Numbered from the stretch's first letter, positions 7,756 to 16,140 are shown. The stretch: 64,000 nt of DNA from Candidatus Sulfuritelmatomonas gaucii (GCA_900290245.1 OKRB01000085.1:24133-88132), one strand, 5' to 3'. Notes: a model not told the origin generated them from the sequence alone. Program-made: numbers and translations.

Positions 7756-8675
7756 TCACTTCTGCTTCGCCTGACTGTCAGGTTGTTGTCCCGGCTGCTG
7801 GTTGTTGTCCTTGTTAATCTCCGCGCCGTTGTAAAAGACTTTGCTGGTTGAACCGAACCGCTTGTAGTTGGTGTATTTCACGGTTTCGCGGATATGCACA
7901 TCCTGGGCCATGTAGCCGTATCCGCTGGCGAAGTGCAGAAGCCCTTCACCCTTTGTGTAAACCGGGAACCAGTATTGGCCGTCGATTTGTTGCCGCCAGG
8001 TCATGCGATTTGTTGCCGCCAGGTCATGAACGGCGGGTGCAGATCTTCGTGTCCTTTGCGCGTATCGTCGGGCACCATGCGGCCGTTGCTCACCACGATC
8101 TGCAGGCCTTGCTCGTCCACCCACACCCGCCCTTCGAATCGCCGATTATTCTTATCCAGGCTCTTGGGAGTGACATCGAAAACATAGGTTTCCACGTCGT
8201 CAACCTTCTGACGGCCCACGTACTTTACGTCATACTCGGGAAGATTTTGAGGGGTGATGACGAAGGTGTAATTATGCTGGATGTCCTGCAGGTCTGTGGG
8301 AGTCATCATGATGCCTCCCTGATCTAGGGTGCTCGGCGGCGCGAATACCACTTTTTCCATGCGGGCGCCCGACGGATTGAAGGTTACGTCGTCCTGTTCG
8401 TACCACTCTCCGGTGACTTTGCGCGTGTCGTCATCGATGGTGTCCACGCGTCCTTCGCGGCGATACGTGTAGTGGTGATACGCCTCGGCGTACTGGTCCT
8501 CCTTGGAAGTGAACTCCTTGATGATCTCGTCGGGGGTGATCGATGGCTCAGTGAGGTTCATCGGGCCGAAGCCGGAATCAAGGGGCATGGGCGTAAAAGT
8601 GTCCTGGTTCTGGCCCACGGCCGTCATACAGCACGCAGCCACCGCCATGGCAGCCATCCAGCTTCGCATTCGCAT
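7756..8675 (-). pseudogene. Exported hypothetical protein gene broken by a 23-bp tandem duplication
   Basis: The first frame starts at ATG 8675 with a signal peptide (MRMRSWMAAMAVAACCMTAV) and runs 224 residues to a stop at 8001. The second frame continues the protein to a stop at 7756. The junction encodes MTWRQQI in both frames because a 23-bp unit is repeated exactly at 7983-8028. Deleting one copy gives one continuous 298-residue reading frame, so the gene was intact before the duplication. The product is rich in beta-type segments (HYTYRREGRVDTID, YVFDVTPKSLDKNNRRFEG) like outer-membrane lipoprotein sorting proteins of the LolA/LolB superfamily, but I do not assign one. The truncated product lacks the last 74 residues. 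An assembly or sequencing error is a possible alternative. Confidence 0.8.
7983..8028. repeat. Exact 23-bp tandem duplication inside a coding gene
   Basis: Two identical head-to-tail copies (7983-8005 and 8006-8028) of a unit starting CGATTTGTTG and ending CAGGTCATG. As 23 is not a multiple of three, the copy number decides the reading frame of the surrounding minus-strand gene. Confidence 0.95.
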
Positions 8676-8773
8676 TTCGATTTCCCTCCGATTTCCGGTT
8701 TCCCTACGACTGCCTTGACGCGCCCTGAAAGCGGCCTAACCCTGCAACTTTAGACGCATGTACAGCGACTTGG

Positions 8774-8803
8774 AGAGGCTTCAATCTAGCCTCGGAAGCC
8801 TCT
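8774..8803. promoter_or_regulatory. Inverted repeat in the region before the degenerate kinase gene
   Basis: AGAGGCTTC (8774-8782) and its exact complement GAAGCCTCT (8795-8803) are separated by 12 nt, between the divergent starts at 8675 (minus) and 8931 (plus). It could be an operator for either gene or a leader hairpin. No T-run follows, so it is not a typical terminator. Confidence 0.4.
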
Positions 8804-8930
8804 GCGGTGGGGCGAGAACCGGTCGTGTATCCGGGCCAATTGTTCTTTCCCTGGGCGGCTTCGGGCCCATTTTTTGAACGAGCAAGCGATTTGATGTGTT
8901 CGCCCTTCGAGAAGGAGATGCAAGGCCTTC

Positions 8931-10982
8931 ATGCCCGATTATTATCACGCTCCGGCGCTGATTTTGACGGTACTCCTGCTGCCTGCCTTCGGCTATCTCT
9001 ATCTCCGGTTCCGCGACACGCGCAACTTGCTTTGGTTCCTCGGCTTCCTCTTCGCCATGGCCTCCATGGTCCTGTTCTACAGCATCGGGCCTGAACGTCC
9101 GTTTGGAACGATCTACCCGTGGCTAGCCGCCGTCGGGCAAACCTGCATTCAACTCAGTTCAGCCATGTTTCTGGGCTCCCTGTCGCCATTGCGCTTCAGA
9201 GTGGGCAAGTTCCAGGTCCTTTTCATCGTCCCTTACGTTCTGCCTCTTGTTGTCTACTCTGTCCTTCTTTACGGCGTGCTCCGCGGCGTGCCTCCCGCCG
9301 GGCCCATGTTCTTCCTTTTTCCTCTTCTCGCTGCCATGAGTTTTGCCGTTGGCATGTCCTGGGGAACGGCGAAGGGAACCGTGCCGGTCTGGCTCGGGGT
9401 TTCATTCAGCGGCTCTCTGGGCTTCCTCGCCGTTTGGGCCTGTTTTATCGAGGGGCCGGCCCGCGCCCTCACTTTCATTGAGTGCGTCAACCTGCAAATG
9501 GCCGCACTCTTGCTCGTTTTCGTCTTCCGCAGGTTCTCTCCCGGCGTCCTCCTCAGTGTCACCGGCTTTCTCGCCTGGTCGCTTTCTGGCCTGCAGGTTC
9601 TCCCATGGGCCGATCACCATCCCGTTTTCAGCCTCAATCTGGTTCACATCATCGTGATGGGTAAAGTGGTTGCGGCGGTGGGCATGATTGTGCTCGCTCT
9701 CGAAGATGAGCTGAAGAGCAACAAGGCGGCTGAGGATCGCGAACGGCGCGCCCGGCGCCAGCTTGAGGCGTATTCCAACCTGATGCTCAGCCGTCGCCGC
9801 GTCGAAGACTTTGATCGCCAGGGCGCTGACATTTGCGAAACCGTGGTCGCTCAGAGCCGGTTCACACAAGCGGCGTTGCTGCTTGAGCACGAAGGCCGCT
9901 ACCGCATGGCAGGGTGTGCCGGCCTCGAGATTGCCATCGCCAAGCCTCTCGGCGAGCTCATTGCGCGCATTCCGATCGAGGGCTTTCTCGCGCCGGGTTC
10001 TGCGCCGCCTGCGGTCGAACAAAGCAAAACACTGCGGCTCGATCTCACGCCCTGGCTGCTTCCCGGCGACGACCTCGAGCGCCTTCACTTCACTTCGGTC
10101 CTGGCCGTTCCAATGATGGGCCGCACAGGCGCCGATGGAGCCCTGCTGCTCCGCGCCATGCGCACTGAAGACGGCCAGGTTTCCACGAGCGCAAGCGAAG
10201 CGCCTCGCACCGATGACCTGCTGCCCATCGAAATGCTCGTTGCCCGCGTGCAGGCCACGCGCAGCCAGACCATGCTCTTTGAAAAACTTATCGATGCTGA
10301 ACGTTTCGCAGGTCTGGGACAGTTGGCCGGCAACGTTACCCAGCAATTGAACAGCCCACTGACCGTAATCCTTGGTTATGCCTCGCTGCTTGAGGATGCG
10401 TCCGGGCTTGATGAGCCCGACCACAAGGCGGTGGAGGCGATCATGGCCGAGGCACGGCGCATTCGCTCGACCCTTGAGAGCCTCTCCCGCGTATCGCGTT
10501 CGCGCGCCGACCAGCCCGCCGCCATCTCCGTGTCCGAGCTGCTTACCGACATGGAGCAACTCTATCGCCCAGAGTTCTTGCAGCGCTCCATCGAGTTCCA
10601 GGTGAACTTGCAGCCTGGTCTGCCCAGGATCCTTTGTGGCGCGCAGCAGTTGCGCCAAGCGGTCCTGCATTGCCTCCAGTTTGCCATCGGCGCCGTCGAA
10701 CGCGAAGGCCCTGCCGCGGCCGGCAAGGAACCAAAGACCATCCGCCTCGAGGCGTCGAGGGATGGCAAACTCGTGCAGATTTCCGTCAGCCACTCCGGTC
10801 CCGGCTTCCTGCAGCCTGAGCGTGCCTTCGACCCCTTCGTTCCGGCGCGGCCGGGTGAAGAAACCGCCGGGATGGGTCTCAGCCTTTGTGCCACGATTCT
10901 GCGTGATCAGAACGGCCGCGCTTCAGCCGTGAACCTTGAACCGCGCGGCGCTGCGATCATTTTGGAGCTGCGAGCAGCATAA
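8931..10982 (+). CDS. Membrane histidine-kinase-like protein with degenerate catalytic sites (pseudokinase)
   Basis: 683 residues. Residues 1-245 carry about seven hydrophobic helices, then a coiled-coil-like stretch (KAAEDRERRARRQLEAYSNL) and a GAF-like region (about 290-450). Residues 460-525 match the HisKA dimerisation domain (GLGQLAGNVTQQLNSPLTVI), but the phospho-accepting histidine is Gln471. The C-terminal HATPase fold keeps GPGF and GMGLSLC, yet the N-box Asn is Phe584 (with His580 in the other Asn position) and the G1 Asp is His621. So phosphotransfer and Mg-ATP binding are probably lost while the fold remains. No response regulator gene is adjacent. It may act as an allosteric partner of another kinase; that is inference. 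No clear Shine-Dalgarno lies directly before ATG 8931. Confidence 0.85.
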   Translation: MPDYYHAPALILTVLLLPAFGYLYLRFRDTRNLLWFLGFLFAMASMVLFYSIGPERPFGTIYPWLAAVGQTCIQLSSAMFLGSLSPLRFRVGKFQVLFIVPYVLPLVVYSVLLYGVLRGVPPAGPMFFLFPLLAAMSFAVGMSWGTAKGTVPVWLGVSFSGSLGFLAVWACFIEGPARALTFIECVNLQMAALLLVFVFRRFSPGVLLSVTGFLAWSLSGLQVLPWADHHPVFSLNLVHIIVMGKVVAAVGMIVLALEDELKSNKAAEDRERRARRQLEAYSNLMLSRRRVEDFDRQGADICETVVAQSRFTQAALLLEHEGRYRMAGCAGLEIAIAKPLGELIARIPIEGFLAPGSAPPAVEQSKTLRLDLTPWLLPGDDLERLHFTSVLAVPMMGRTGADGALLLRAMRTEDGQVSTSASEAPRTDDLLPIEMLVARVQATRSQTMLFEKLIDAERFAGLGQLAGNVTQQLNSPLTVILGYASLLEDASGLDEPDHKAVEAIMAEARRIRSTLESLSRVSRSRADQPAAISVSELLTDMEQLYRPEFLQRSIEFQVNLQPGLPRILCGAQQLRQAVLHCLQFAIGAVEREGPAAAGKEPKTIRLEASRDGKLVQISVSHSGPGFLQPERAFDPFVPARPGEETAGMGLSLCATILRDQNGRASAVNLEPRGAAIILELRAA

Positions 10983-11161
10983 TGGGTTCCTCACCGCACT
11001 TTCCCCACCGGCTCGTGACCGCCGCAGGTCATTCCCGGGAAGCAACTTTATGGCATCGAAATCGTTAGTTGATCGTTCACGGATCGCGCTCGCAATAGGT
11101 AAGAAACCGCTCATGTGGCTTGGAGCGCCAATTGGCAATGTTCATTCCGGGAGACCCAGCA

Positions 11162-11647
11162 ATGATTCGCCGTCGGTCAGCCTCGCGGATTCTATTCCTG
11201 GCATTGCTGGCCGGCTGCGCGGCCATCGCTTCTGCCGCCCACTCGAAGGCCCGCTCCGTCAAGCCCCTTGACGCCGTCTTCCACACTGGGGCTCCCGGCA
11301 CGATTGAGGCCAGCCTCGATCCGCCCATCAAGGGCGTTCTGCGCATCGTCTTGCGTGCTGGGGCATCCGCAGGTCAACCTCAGCCAGACGGCTCCGCTGG
11401 CGCACACCAGTCCCAAAGCGCGCGCCAGCCCCTCACCCTCGAAGTCACTCAATCGGATCGGCCCATTCCCTTCCGGCTTGTCAACCAGAGCGGCCGCAAT
11501 ACTCTGTTCGGCGGCCGATCCTCCTTGCTTGTCGCCGAAATTGACGTCAACGACCTCACTCCGGGCGTGCCGGTTCGTATCTGCGTTCACTCGAATCTTA
11601 CGGATCCACTCGATCTTGAAGCCCGCGCCTACCAGGTCGTCTACTGA
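11162..11647 (+). CDS. Small predicted lipoprotein/exported hypothetical protein
   Basis: 161 residues from ATG 11162, with GGGAG 8 nt upstream; a start at 11120 would put 14 residues before the signal peptide and is less likely. The signal peptide RILFLALLAGC ends in a lipobox-like LAGC, so it may be lipid-anchored. The rest (DAVFHTGAPGTIEASLDPP, then VLRIVLRAG and a C-terminal VRICVHSNLTDPLDLEARAYQVVY) looks like a small beta-rich domain. I do not recognise the family. It stands between the pseudokinase and mnmG with 179 bp before it and 112 bp after it. Confidence 0.65.
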   Translation: MIRRRSASRILFLALLAGCAAIASAAHSKARSVKPLDAVFHTGAPGTIEASLDPPIKGVLRIVLRAGASAGQPQPDGSAGAHQSQSARQPLTLEVTQSDRPIPFRLVNQSGRNTLFGGRSSLLVAEIDVNDLTPGVPVRICVHSNLTDPLDLEARAYQVVY

Positions 11648-11745
11648 CGCCCCGTACCGCCGGTCTCCTGACTAGGTCGCCGCGGTGACTGCGGGCGTTC
11701 TCGCCCGCATTCCCGCCGCTCTCGGCTGCGCGACCACCCAATCCG

Positions 11746-11756
11746 TAAAATAGAAT
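11746..11756 (+). promoter_or_regulatory. -10-like box directly before mnmG (possible leaderless start)
   Basis: Two overlapping -10-like hexamers, TAAAAT (11746-11751) and TAGAAT (11751-11756), end 8 and 3 nt before the ATG at 11760. There is no Shine-Dalgarno in between, so transcription would start at or very near the start codon. Confidence 0.4.
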
Positions 11757-11759
11757 CGG

Positions 11760-13952
11760 ATGCCTTTTACCGAGCAATACGATGTCGTAGTTGTGGGCGC
11801 CGGTCACGCTGGTTGCGAGGCCGCCATGGCCGCCGCGCGCATGGGCCTCAAGACCGCGCTCATCACCATGAACCTCGACCTCATTGCGCAAATGAGCTGC
11901 AACCCTGCCGTCGGTGGCGTGGCCAAGGGGCACCTGGTCCGCGAAGTCGACGCCCTCGGCGGCATCATGGGCGAAGTCGCCGATGCCGTCGGCATCCAGT
12001 TCCGCCTCCTCAACTCCTCGCGCGGACCCGCCGTCTGGAGCCCGCGCGCCCAATGCGACAAGCAGCTCTATCGCGTCAAGATGCGCGAAGTCCTCGAGTC
12101 CCAGCCCGGCCTCCACATCCGCCAGGCCGAAGTCGTCGACCTGGTGATAGAAGAGCAGGGAACAAGGGACCAAGCGAACGAGGTATTGGAGGAATTGGGT
12201 GCCCCAGGTCCCTCGCATTTGGGGACCTGGGATGGGAATTCGGTTGGCGAACCGCCCGAGCTCCCTCGTCCGACCCGCCCGCACCGTCGCGTCCTCGGCC
12301 TCAAGCTCCGCGACGGCCGCAACCTCATCGCGGGCGCCACCATCATCACCACCGGCACCTTCCTGAACGGCCTCATCCACTGCGGCGAAGAGCGCTACCC
12401 CGCCGGCCGCAGCGGCGAACCCGCATCCGTTTTGCTCGGCGAAGCCCTTCGCGCTCTCGGCCTACGCACTTGCCGCCTTAAGACTGGCACGCCTCCGCGC
12501 CTCGACGGCCGCACCATTCGCTGGGAATGTTTTGAGGAGCAGCCCGGCGACGCCGATCCCACGCCCTTCAGCTTCCGCACTAAAAAGATCGTGCAGCCGC
12601 AGATTTCGTGCCACATCGCCTTCACCACGCCGGAAACCCTCCGCCTCATTCGCGAAAACGTCCATCGCTCGGCCATGTATTCCGGCCGCATTCAGGGCAT
12701 CGGCCCGCGCTACTGCCCGTCCATCGAAGATAAGGTCGTCAAGTTTCCAGACAAGACGCAGCATCAGTTCTTCCTCGAGCCCGAAGGCCTCAACACCCAC
12801 GAGGTCTACATCAACGGCATGTCTACATCACTGCCCATGGAAGTGCAGTGGCAGATGGTCCACTCCATCCCCGGCCTCGATCAAGCCGAGATGCTCCGCC
12901 CCGGCTACGCCATCGAATACGACTCCGTTGATCCCACCGAACTCGATCGCAGTCTCCGCGTTAAGTGCATGACGGGCCTCTACCTCGCCGGCCAGATCAA
13001 CGGCACCAGCGGATACGAAGAAGCCGCCTGCCAGGGCATCATGGCCGGAATCAACGCCGCGCTCTGGCTCAAGGGCCAGCCACCTTTCACTATGAACCGC
13101 ACAGAGGGCTATACAGGGATCCTCATCGACGACCTCATCTCCAAGGGAACGAACGAGCCATACCGCATGTTCACCTCGCGCGCCGAGTTCCGCCTGCACC
13201 TGCGCATTGACAACGCCGACCGCCGCCTCACCCCGCATGGCCGCCGCCTCGGCCTCATCAACGACGCGGCCTGGGCTGAGTACGAGCAAAAGCAAGCCCG
13301 CATGGCCGCGCTTGGGCGTCTGCTCACAACAAACAAAGTCGATCCCGAAAAACTCGACCGCGCCGGACTCGATGATCAACCAGCCACCGCAGGCCTCACC
13401 TGGGCGCAGCTCCTCAAGCGCCCTGAAGTCACCATCGAGCCTCTGCTCGCCGCTTTCCGCGACGACCTCGCCCGCGATCCGCTCCTCGCCGAATTCATCG
13501 CAGATCCCGCCCACCTGGGTGCCCCATTCCATGACCAGTCTCTCCACGGAGAGACAGGTCATAGGGTGGGAAACCAGGACGTGGACCCCGCCATCGTCCG
13601 CGCCGCACGTCGCAACGAGGCGCGCGCCGTCGAAACCGAAATTAAATTCGCCGGCTACCTCGAGCAGCAAAAGAAATCCATCGAGCGTCTCAAGGCTGCC
13701 GAATCCGTTACCATCCCCGATTGGCTCGAATACGGCGTCATCAGCGGCCTTTCGCGCGAGATGCGCGAGAAGCTCGAGCGCATTCGCCCCATGACCATCG
13801 GCCAGGCCAGCCGCATCCCGCGCATTCGCCCCATGACCATCGGCCAGGCCAGCCGCATCCCCGGCGTCACGCCCGCCGCTCTCTCGCTCGTCCACGTGGC
13901 CATCCGCATTCAGGGCAAACTCCAGGGACCCACGCGCCGCGCCACCGCTTGA
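11760..13952 (+). CDS. mnmG: tRNA uridine 5-carboxymethylaminomethyl modification enzyme MnmG, with three in-frame insertions
   Basis: 730 residues against about 620-640 usual. The N-terminal FAD site [15 protein letters not shown], the CNPAVGG-KG motif, RLKTGTPPR and the GYEEAACQG segment are all present, as is the C-terminal [11 protein letters not shown] motif. With MnmE the enzyme installs cmnm5U34 on tRNA wobble uridines. Extra sequence occurs at three places: about residues 132-181 (holding a GGGTGCCCCA-type palindrome), about 583-610 (a second hairpin of the same type), and residues 673-700, where 14 residues are exactly duplicated. Removing them gives the normal length. The insertions lie between conserved blocks, so the enzyme may still work. 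No Shine-Dalgarno is visible before ATG 11760. Confidence 0.95.
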   Translation: MPFTEQYDVVVVGAGHAGCEAAMAAARMGLKTALITMNLDLIAQMSCNPAVGGVAKGHLVREVDALGGIMGEVADAVGIQFRLLNSSRGPAVWSPRAQCDKQLYRVKMREVLESQPGLHIRQAEVVDLVIEEQGTRDQANEVLEELGAPGPSHLGTWDGNSVGEPPELPRPTRPHRRVLGLKLRDGRNLIAGATIITTGTFLNGLIHCGEERYPAGRSGEPASVLLGEALRALGLRTCRLKTGTPPRLDGRTIRWECFEEQPGDADPTPFSFRTKKIVQPQISCHIAFTTPETLRLIRENVHRSAMYSGRIQGIGPRYCPSIEDKVVKFPDKTQHQFFLEPEGLNTHEVYINGMSTSLPMEVQWQMVHSIPGLDQAEMLRPGYAIEYDSVDPTELDRSLRVKCMTGLYLAGQINGTSGYEEAACQGIMAGINAALWLKGQPPFTMNRTEGYTGILIDDLISKGTNEPYRMFTSRAEFRLHLRIDNADRRLTPHGRRLGLINDAAWAEYEQKQARMAALGRLLTTNKVDPEKLDRAGLDDQPATAGLTWAQLLKRPEVTIEPLLAAFRDDLARDPLLAEFIADPAHLGAPFHDQSLHGETGHRVGNQDVDPAIVRAARRNEARAVETEIKFAGYLEQQKKSIERLKAAESVTIPDWLEYGVISGLSREMREKLERIRPMTIGQASRIPRIRPMTIGQASRIPGVTPAALSLVHVAIRIQGKLQGPTRRATA
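12155..12234 (+). repeat. Repeat-derived insertion 1 in mnmG (palindromic GGGTGCCCCA family)
   Basis: CCCAGGTCCC (12203-12212) and GGGACCTGGG (12222-12231) form a perfect 10-bp stem with a 9-nt loop. The left arm from ATTGGGT (12194-12212) matches an intergenic copy at 50720-50738 at 18 of 19 positions, and ACCTGGGATG on the right is identical at 50748-50757. Just upstream, GCAGGGAACAAGGGA (12155-12169) matches the reverse complement of intergenic 7736-7750 at 14 of 15 positions. The whole block reads through in the mnmG frame. Confidence 0.85.
13517..13570 (+). repeat. Repeat-derived insertion 2 in mnmG (palindromic GGGTGCCCCA family)
   Basis: GGGTGCCCCAT (13517-13527) is identical to the intergenic copy at 46976-46986. 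The hairpin TGACC-A-GTCTCTCC-AC-GGAGAGAC-A-GGTCA spans 13532-13561 with a 2-nt loop and only one unpaired base on each side. It is translated in frame as part of MnmG. Confidence 0.8.
13778..13861 (+). repeat. Exact 42-bp in-frame tandem duplication in mnmG
   Basis: Two identical 42-bp units (13778-13819 and 13820-13861) encode two copies of [14 protein letters not shown]. The single-copy motif is part of the conserved C-terminal domain of MnmG, so this protein carries 14 extra residues there. Confidence 0.95.
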
Positions 13953-14021
13953 ATTCGCGCCACCGCAAACAGATAATGCCGGTCTCATGACCGGCTGTCC
14001 AATTTGTAGCCGGAAGCCAAT

Positions 14022-14070
14022 AGCTGATCGCTGAAAGCTGACAGCTGATAGCTGCCTCTCCGCGTATCAT
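14022..14070 (+). promoter_or_regulatory. AGCTGA-type short repeats and -10 box before the M24 peptidase gene
   Basis: 14022-14054 holds four or five imperfect copies of AGCTGA/GCTGA. TATCAT (14065-14070) follows and ends 6 nt before ATG 14077 with no Shine-Dalgarno between, a leaderless-type arrangement. No convincing -35 element is seen. Confidence 0.4.
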
Positions 14071-14076
14071 TCCCCT

Positions 14077-15264
14077 ATGAATCTCGACGCAATCCAAACA
14101 GCCCTTCGCGAATCTGCGCTCGACGGCTGGCTCTTTTACGACCACCATCACCGCGATCCCATTGCTGCCGGCGTCCTCGGCCTCGACCCCAAGGCTCACG
14201 TCACGCGCCGCTGGTACTACTTCATCCCTGCCACCGGCGAACCTTCCAAACTTGTCCACCGCATCGAGCAGGGCCGCCTCGACTGCCTTCCCGGCGCCAA
14301 AACCCAGTACTCAAGCTGGCAGGAATTGCGCGCGGGAATCGAGAATCTCCTCCAAAACCAGAAAAAAATCGCCATGCAGTATTCGCCGGATAACGACATC
14401 ATGTATGTCTCCATGGTCGACGCCGGAACCATCGAATTCCTTCGCGGCATCGGCAAAGAAATCGTTAGCTCCGCCGACCTTGTCAGCCAGTTTGAAGCTG
14501 TCCTCACCGCCGAGCAAATCGCCAGCCACTCTGCCGCGCAGCGCGAAATCGATGTCATTCTCATTACCGCCTGGGCTGAGATCGCGCGCCATCTGCGCCC
14601 GCCCTCTGGCATCGATCGCGTCGAGAGCCTCACCGAGTACAACATGGTCGTTTGGCTGCGCGAAGCCCTTCGCCGCGAAGGGCTCGTCTGGGAAAACGGC
14701 CCCGACGTCAGCGTCAACTCGAACACTTCTGACCAGCACTACGAGCCCAGCGCCGAACACGCCGCGCCCATCCGCGAGGGCGACTTCCTCCTCATCGATC
14801 TCTGGGGCCGTCTCGACACACCTTCGGCCATCTTCTACGACATCACATGGACCGGCGTCATCGGTCGCGACCCGTCCAAAAAAGAACAGCTCATCTTCGA
14901 TACGGTCCGCCGCGCGCGCGACTCCGCCATCAGCGCCGTGCAGCAGGCCTTCGCCGCGAACCGTCCCATCCACGGTTTCGAAGCCGACGATGCCGCGCGC
15001 TCTGTCATCCGCGACGCCGGCTTCGCAGAAAACTTCGTGCATCGCACTGGCCACAATATCGCCCACGAGATTCACGGCCCGGGTGCGCACCTCGACAACC
15101 TCGAAACTCACGACGAGCGCCGCATTCTTCCCAATACCTGCTTCTCCGTCGAGCCCGGCATCTACCTGCCTGAGTTCGGCGTGCGCAGTGAAATCAATAT
15201 GCTCACCGTCCCCGGCAAAGCCTGGGTCACCGGCCGCATCCAGCAGGAGCTGGTCCGCATTTAG
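14077..15264 (+). CDS. M24 family metallopeptidase (Xaa-Pro aminopeptidase-like)
   Basis: 395 residues with a creatinase N-like domain (about 1-160) and a pita-bread catalytic domain. The five metal ligands are in place: D241 (LIDLWG), D255 (DITWTG), H326 (RTGHNIAHEIHG), E359 (SVEPGIYLP) and E372 (RSEINM). These proteins cleave N-terminal residues next to proline, using two Mn or similar ions. There is no signal peptide, so it is cytoplasmic. It stands alone, 124 bp after mnmG, with its own -10-like box. Substrate preference cannot be deduced; a non-peptidase M24 member is unlikely because all ligands are kept. Confidence 0.9.
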   Translation: MNLDAIQTALRESALDGWLFYDHHHRDPIAAGVLGLDPKAHVTRRWYYFIPATGEPSKLVHRIEQGRLDCLPGAKTQYSSWQELRAGIENLLQNQKKIAMQYSPDNDIMYVSMVDAGTIEFLRGIGKEIVSSADLVSQFEAVLTAEQIASHSAAQREIDVILITAWAEIARHLRPPSGIDRVESLTEYNMVVWLREALRREGLVWENGPDVSVNSNTSDQHYEPSAEHAAPIREGDFLLIDLWGRLDTPSAIFYDITWTGVIGRDPSKKEQLIFDTVRRARDSAISAVQQAFAANRPIHGFEADDAARSVIRDAGFAENFVHRTGHNIAHEIHGPGAHLDNLETHDERRILPNTCFSVEPGIYLPEFGVRSEINMLTVPGKAWVTGRIQQELVRI

Positions 15265-15298
15265 CGAACCAGCGCAGAAACTCACCCAACCAATGGCG

Positions 15299-15343
15299 TG
15301 TCATCCTGTGCGAAGGTCGCCGCAGCGACCGAAGCCGAAGGAT
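15299..15343. repeat. TGTCATCCTGA-family repeat, variant copy
   Basis: TGTCATCCTGTGCGA is followed by a GGTCGC-CGCA-GCGACC hairpin (15315-15330) and ends in GAAGGAT. Related copies lie at 38741-38815 and 54233-54280. It sits just after the M24 peptidase gene and may also act as a transcript end. The following 15344-15493 region shows only CCGCTA-type short repeats. Confidence 0.65.
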
Positions 15344-15493
15344 ATGCGGTTGTTCTTCTTGCGGAGTGCACTTCCTTCGGCGCGATTTTGTCTTTGTGCT
15401 TAAGTTGGGCCGCAGTGCAATTTACTGCCGCGGCGCGATCCGCACCGCATGCGCGCCGCTAATCCCGCTACCTCCGCTAGCCCCGCTATCTTG

Positions 15494-15499
15494 TATAGT
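15494..15499 (+). promoter_or_regulatory. -10 box TATAGT before the DUF6677 gene
   Basis: TATAGT ends 10 nt before ATG 15510, so the transcript leader would be only a few nucleotides. A weak GAGG lies directly before the start codon. Confidence 0.35.
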
Positions 15500-15509
15500 C
15501 AATAGAGGA

Positions 15510-15920
15510 ATGGCAACCGCCGCAAACAAGCCCCCCGCGGGCAAGCAATCACAACAAGGCTTCGTTTATCTTCCCCTCATCGCCGGATGGCTCATCCCCG
15601 GCGCGGGCCACTTTCTCCAGCGCAAATGGATCCGCGGCGCACTGCTCTTCGTCTGCATCGTCGCCATGTTTATCCTCGGCCTCGCCATGCAGGGCAAGCT
15701 CTACACCAGCGCCCAGGACATTCTCGAGATGCTCGGCGTCGTCGGCGATCTCGGCGGTGGCCTGCTTTATTTCATCAGCCGCATCATGGGCCTTGGCGGC
15801 GAGCCCGTCCGCACCACGGTCGCCGACTACGGCACCAAGTTCATCGTCGTCGCCGGCCTCCTCAACATCATCGCCGCCGTCGACGCGCACAATCTGCGCA
15901 CCGGGAGGAAAGCTTCGTGA
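15510..15920 (+). CDS. DUF6677 family small membrane protein
   Basis: 136 residues from ATG 15510; an upstream in-frame start at 15366 would add 48 residues translated from repeat-like sequence and is rejected. The GWLIPGAGHFLQRKWIRG motif near residues 26-43 is typical of small membrane proteins with a WLIPGAGH-type turn, and hydrophobic helices lie at about 20-34, 44-62, 82-96 and 110-126. Its function is unknown. The next small membrane protein gene overlaps its stop codon by 4 bp, so the two are translationally coupled and probably act together. Confidence 0.75.
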   Translation: MATAANKPPAGKQSQQGFVYLPLIAGWLIPGAGHFLQRKWIRGALLFVCIVAMFILGLAMQGKLYTSAQDILEMLGVVGDLGGGLLYFISRIMGLGGEPVRTTVADYGTKFIVVAGLLNIIAAVDAHNLRTGRKAS

Positions 15921-16096
15921 TCCACCCCTCCCACTTCACCGCGGTCCTGCTCTTCGCCCTTTTCGCCTCCACTGTCTTCGGCATCACCATGCGCGACACC
16001 CCGCGCCGCATGTTCCGCTACGGTGCCTATTGCTTTACCCTCTTCATCGGTTCCGTCATTGTCTTCAGCTGGGTCATGTATTTCATCGCCCGCTGA
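15917..16096 (+). CDS. 59-residue two-helix membrane protein
   Basis: GTG 15917 overlaps the DUF6677 stop codon as GTGA, with GGAGGA 8 nt upstream. The product has two hydrophobic helices (about residues 8-22 and 39-57) joined by a basic loop, MRDTPRRMFRYG, which should be cytoplasmic. It is small but its coupling, its Shine-Dalgarno and its clean two-helix layout support it as a real gene. Function unknown; a partner of the DUF6677 protein is the natural guess. Confidence 0.7.
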   Translation: MIHPSHFTAVLLFALFASTVFGITMRDTPRRMFRYGAYCFTLFIGSVIVFSWVMYFIAR

Positions 16097-16113
16097 GAGC
16101 ACGAACTCCACCG

Positions 16114-16140
16114 TTGATACTCTTCACCCGGTGCTACAAT
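16114..16140 (+). promoter_or_regulatory. Sigma70-like promoter of the DUF1080 gene
   Basis: TTGATA (16114-16119) and TACAAT (16135-16140) are separated by 15 bp, slightly short of the usual spacing. The start codon at 16194 follows after a leader of about 45 nt with an AAAGGAAAAG Shine-Dalgarno. Confidence 0.45.

Noticed and set aside
9402-10793. A 463-codon minus-strand frame opposite the kinase-like gene
   Set aside because: No family features, and it is fully overlapped by a protein with clear HisKA/HATPase signatures.
12828-13988. A 386-codon minus-strand frame opposite the end of mnmG
   Set aside because: Codon composition of a shadow frame and no recognised motif; mnmG is well supported.
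14162-15403. A 413-codon plus-strand frame overlapping the M24 peptidase gene
   Set aside because: Low-complexity Ser/Pro/Ala product in the wrong frame; all peptidase ligands are in the other frame.
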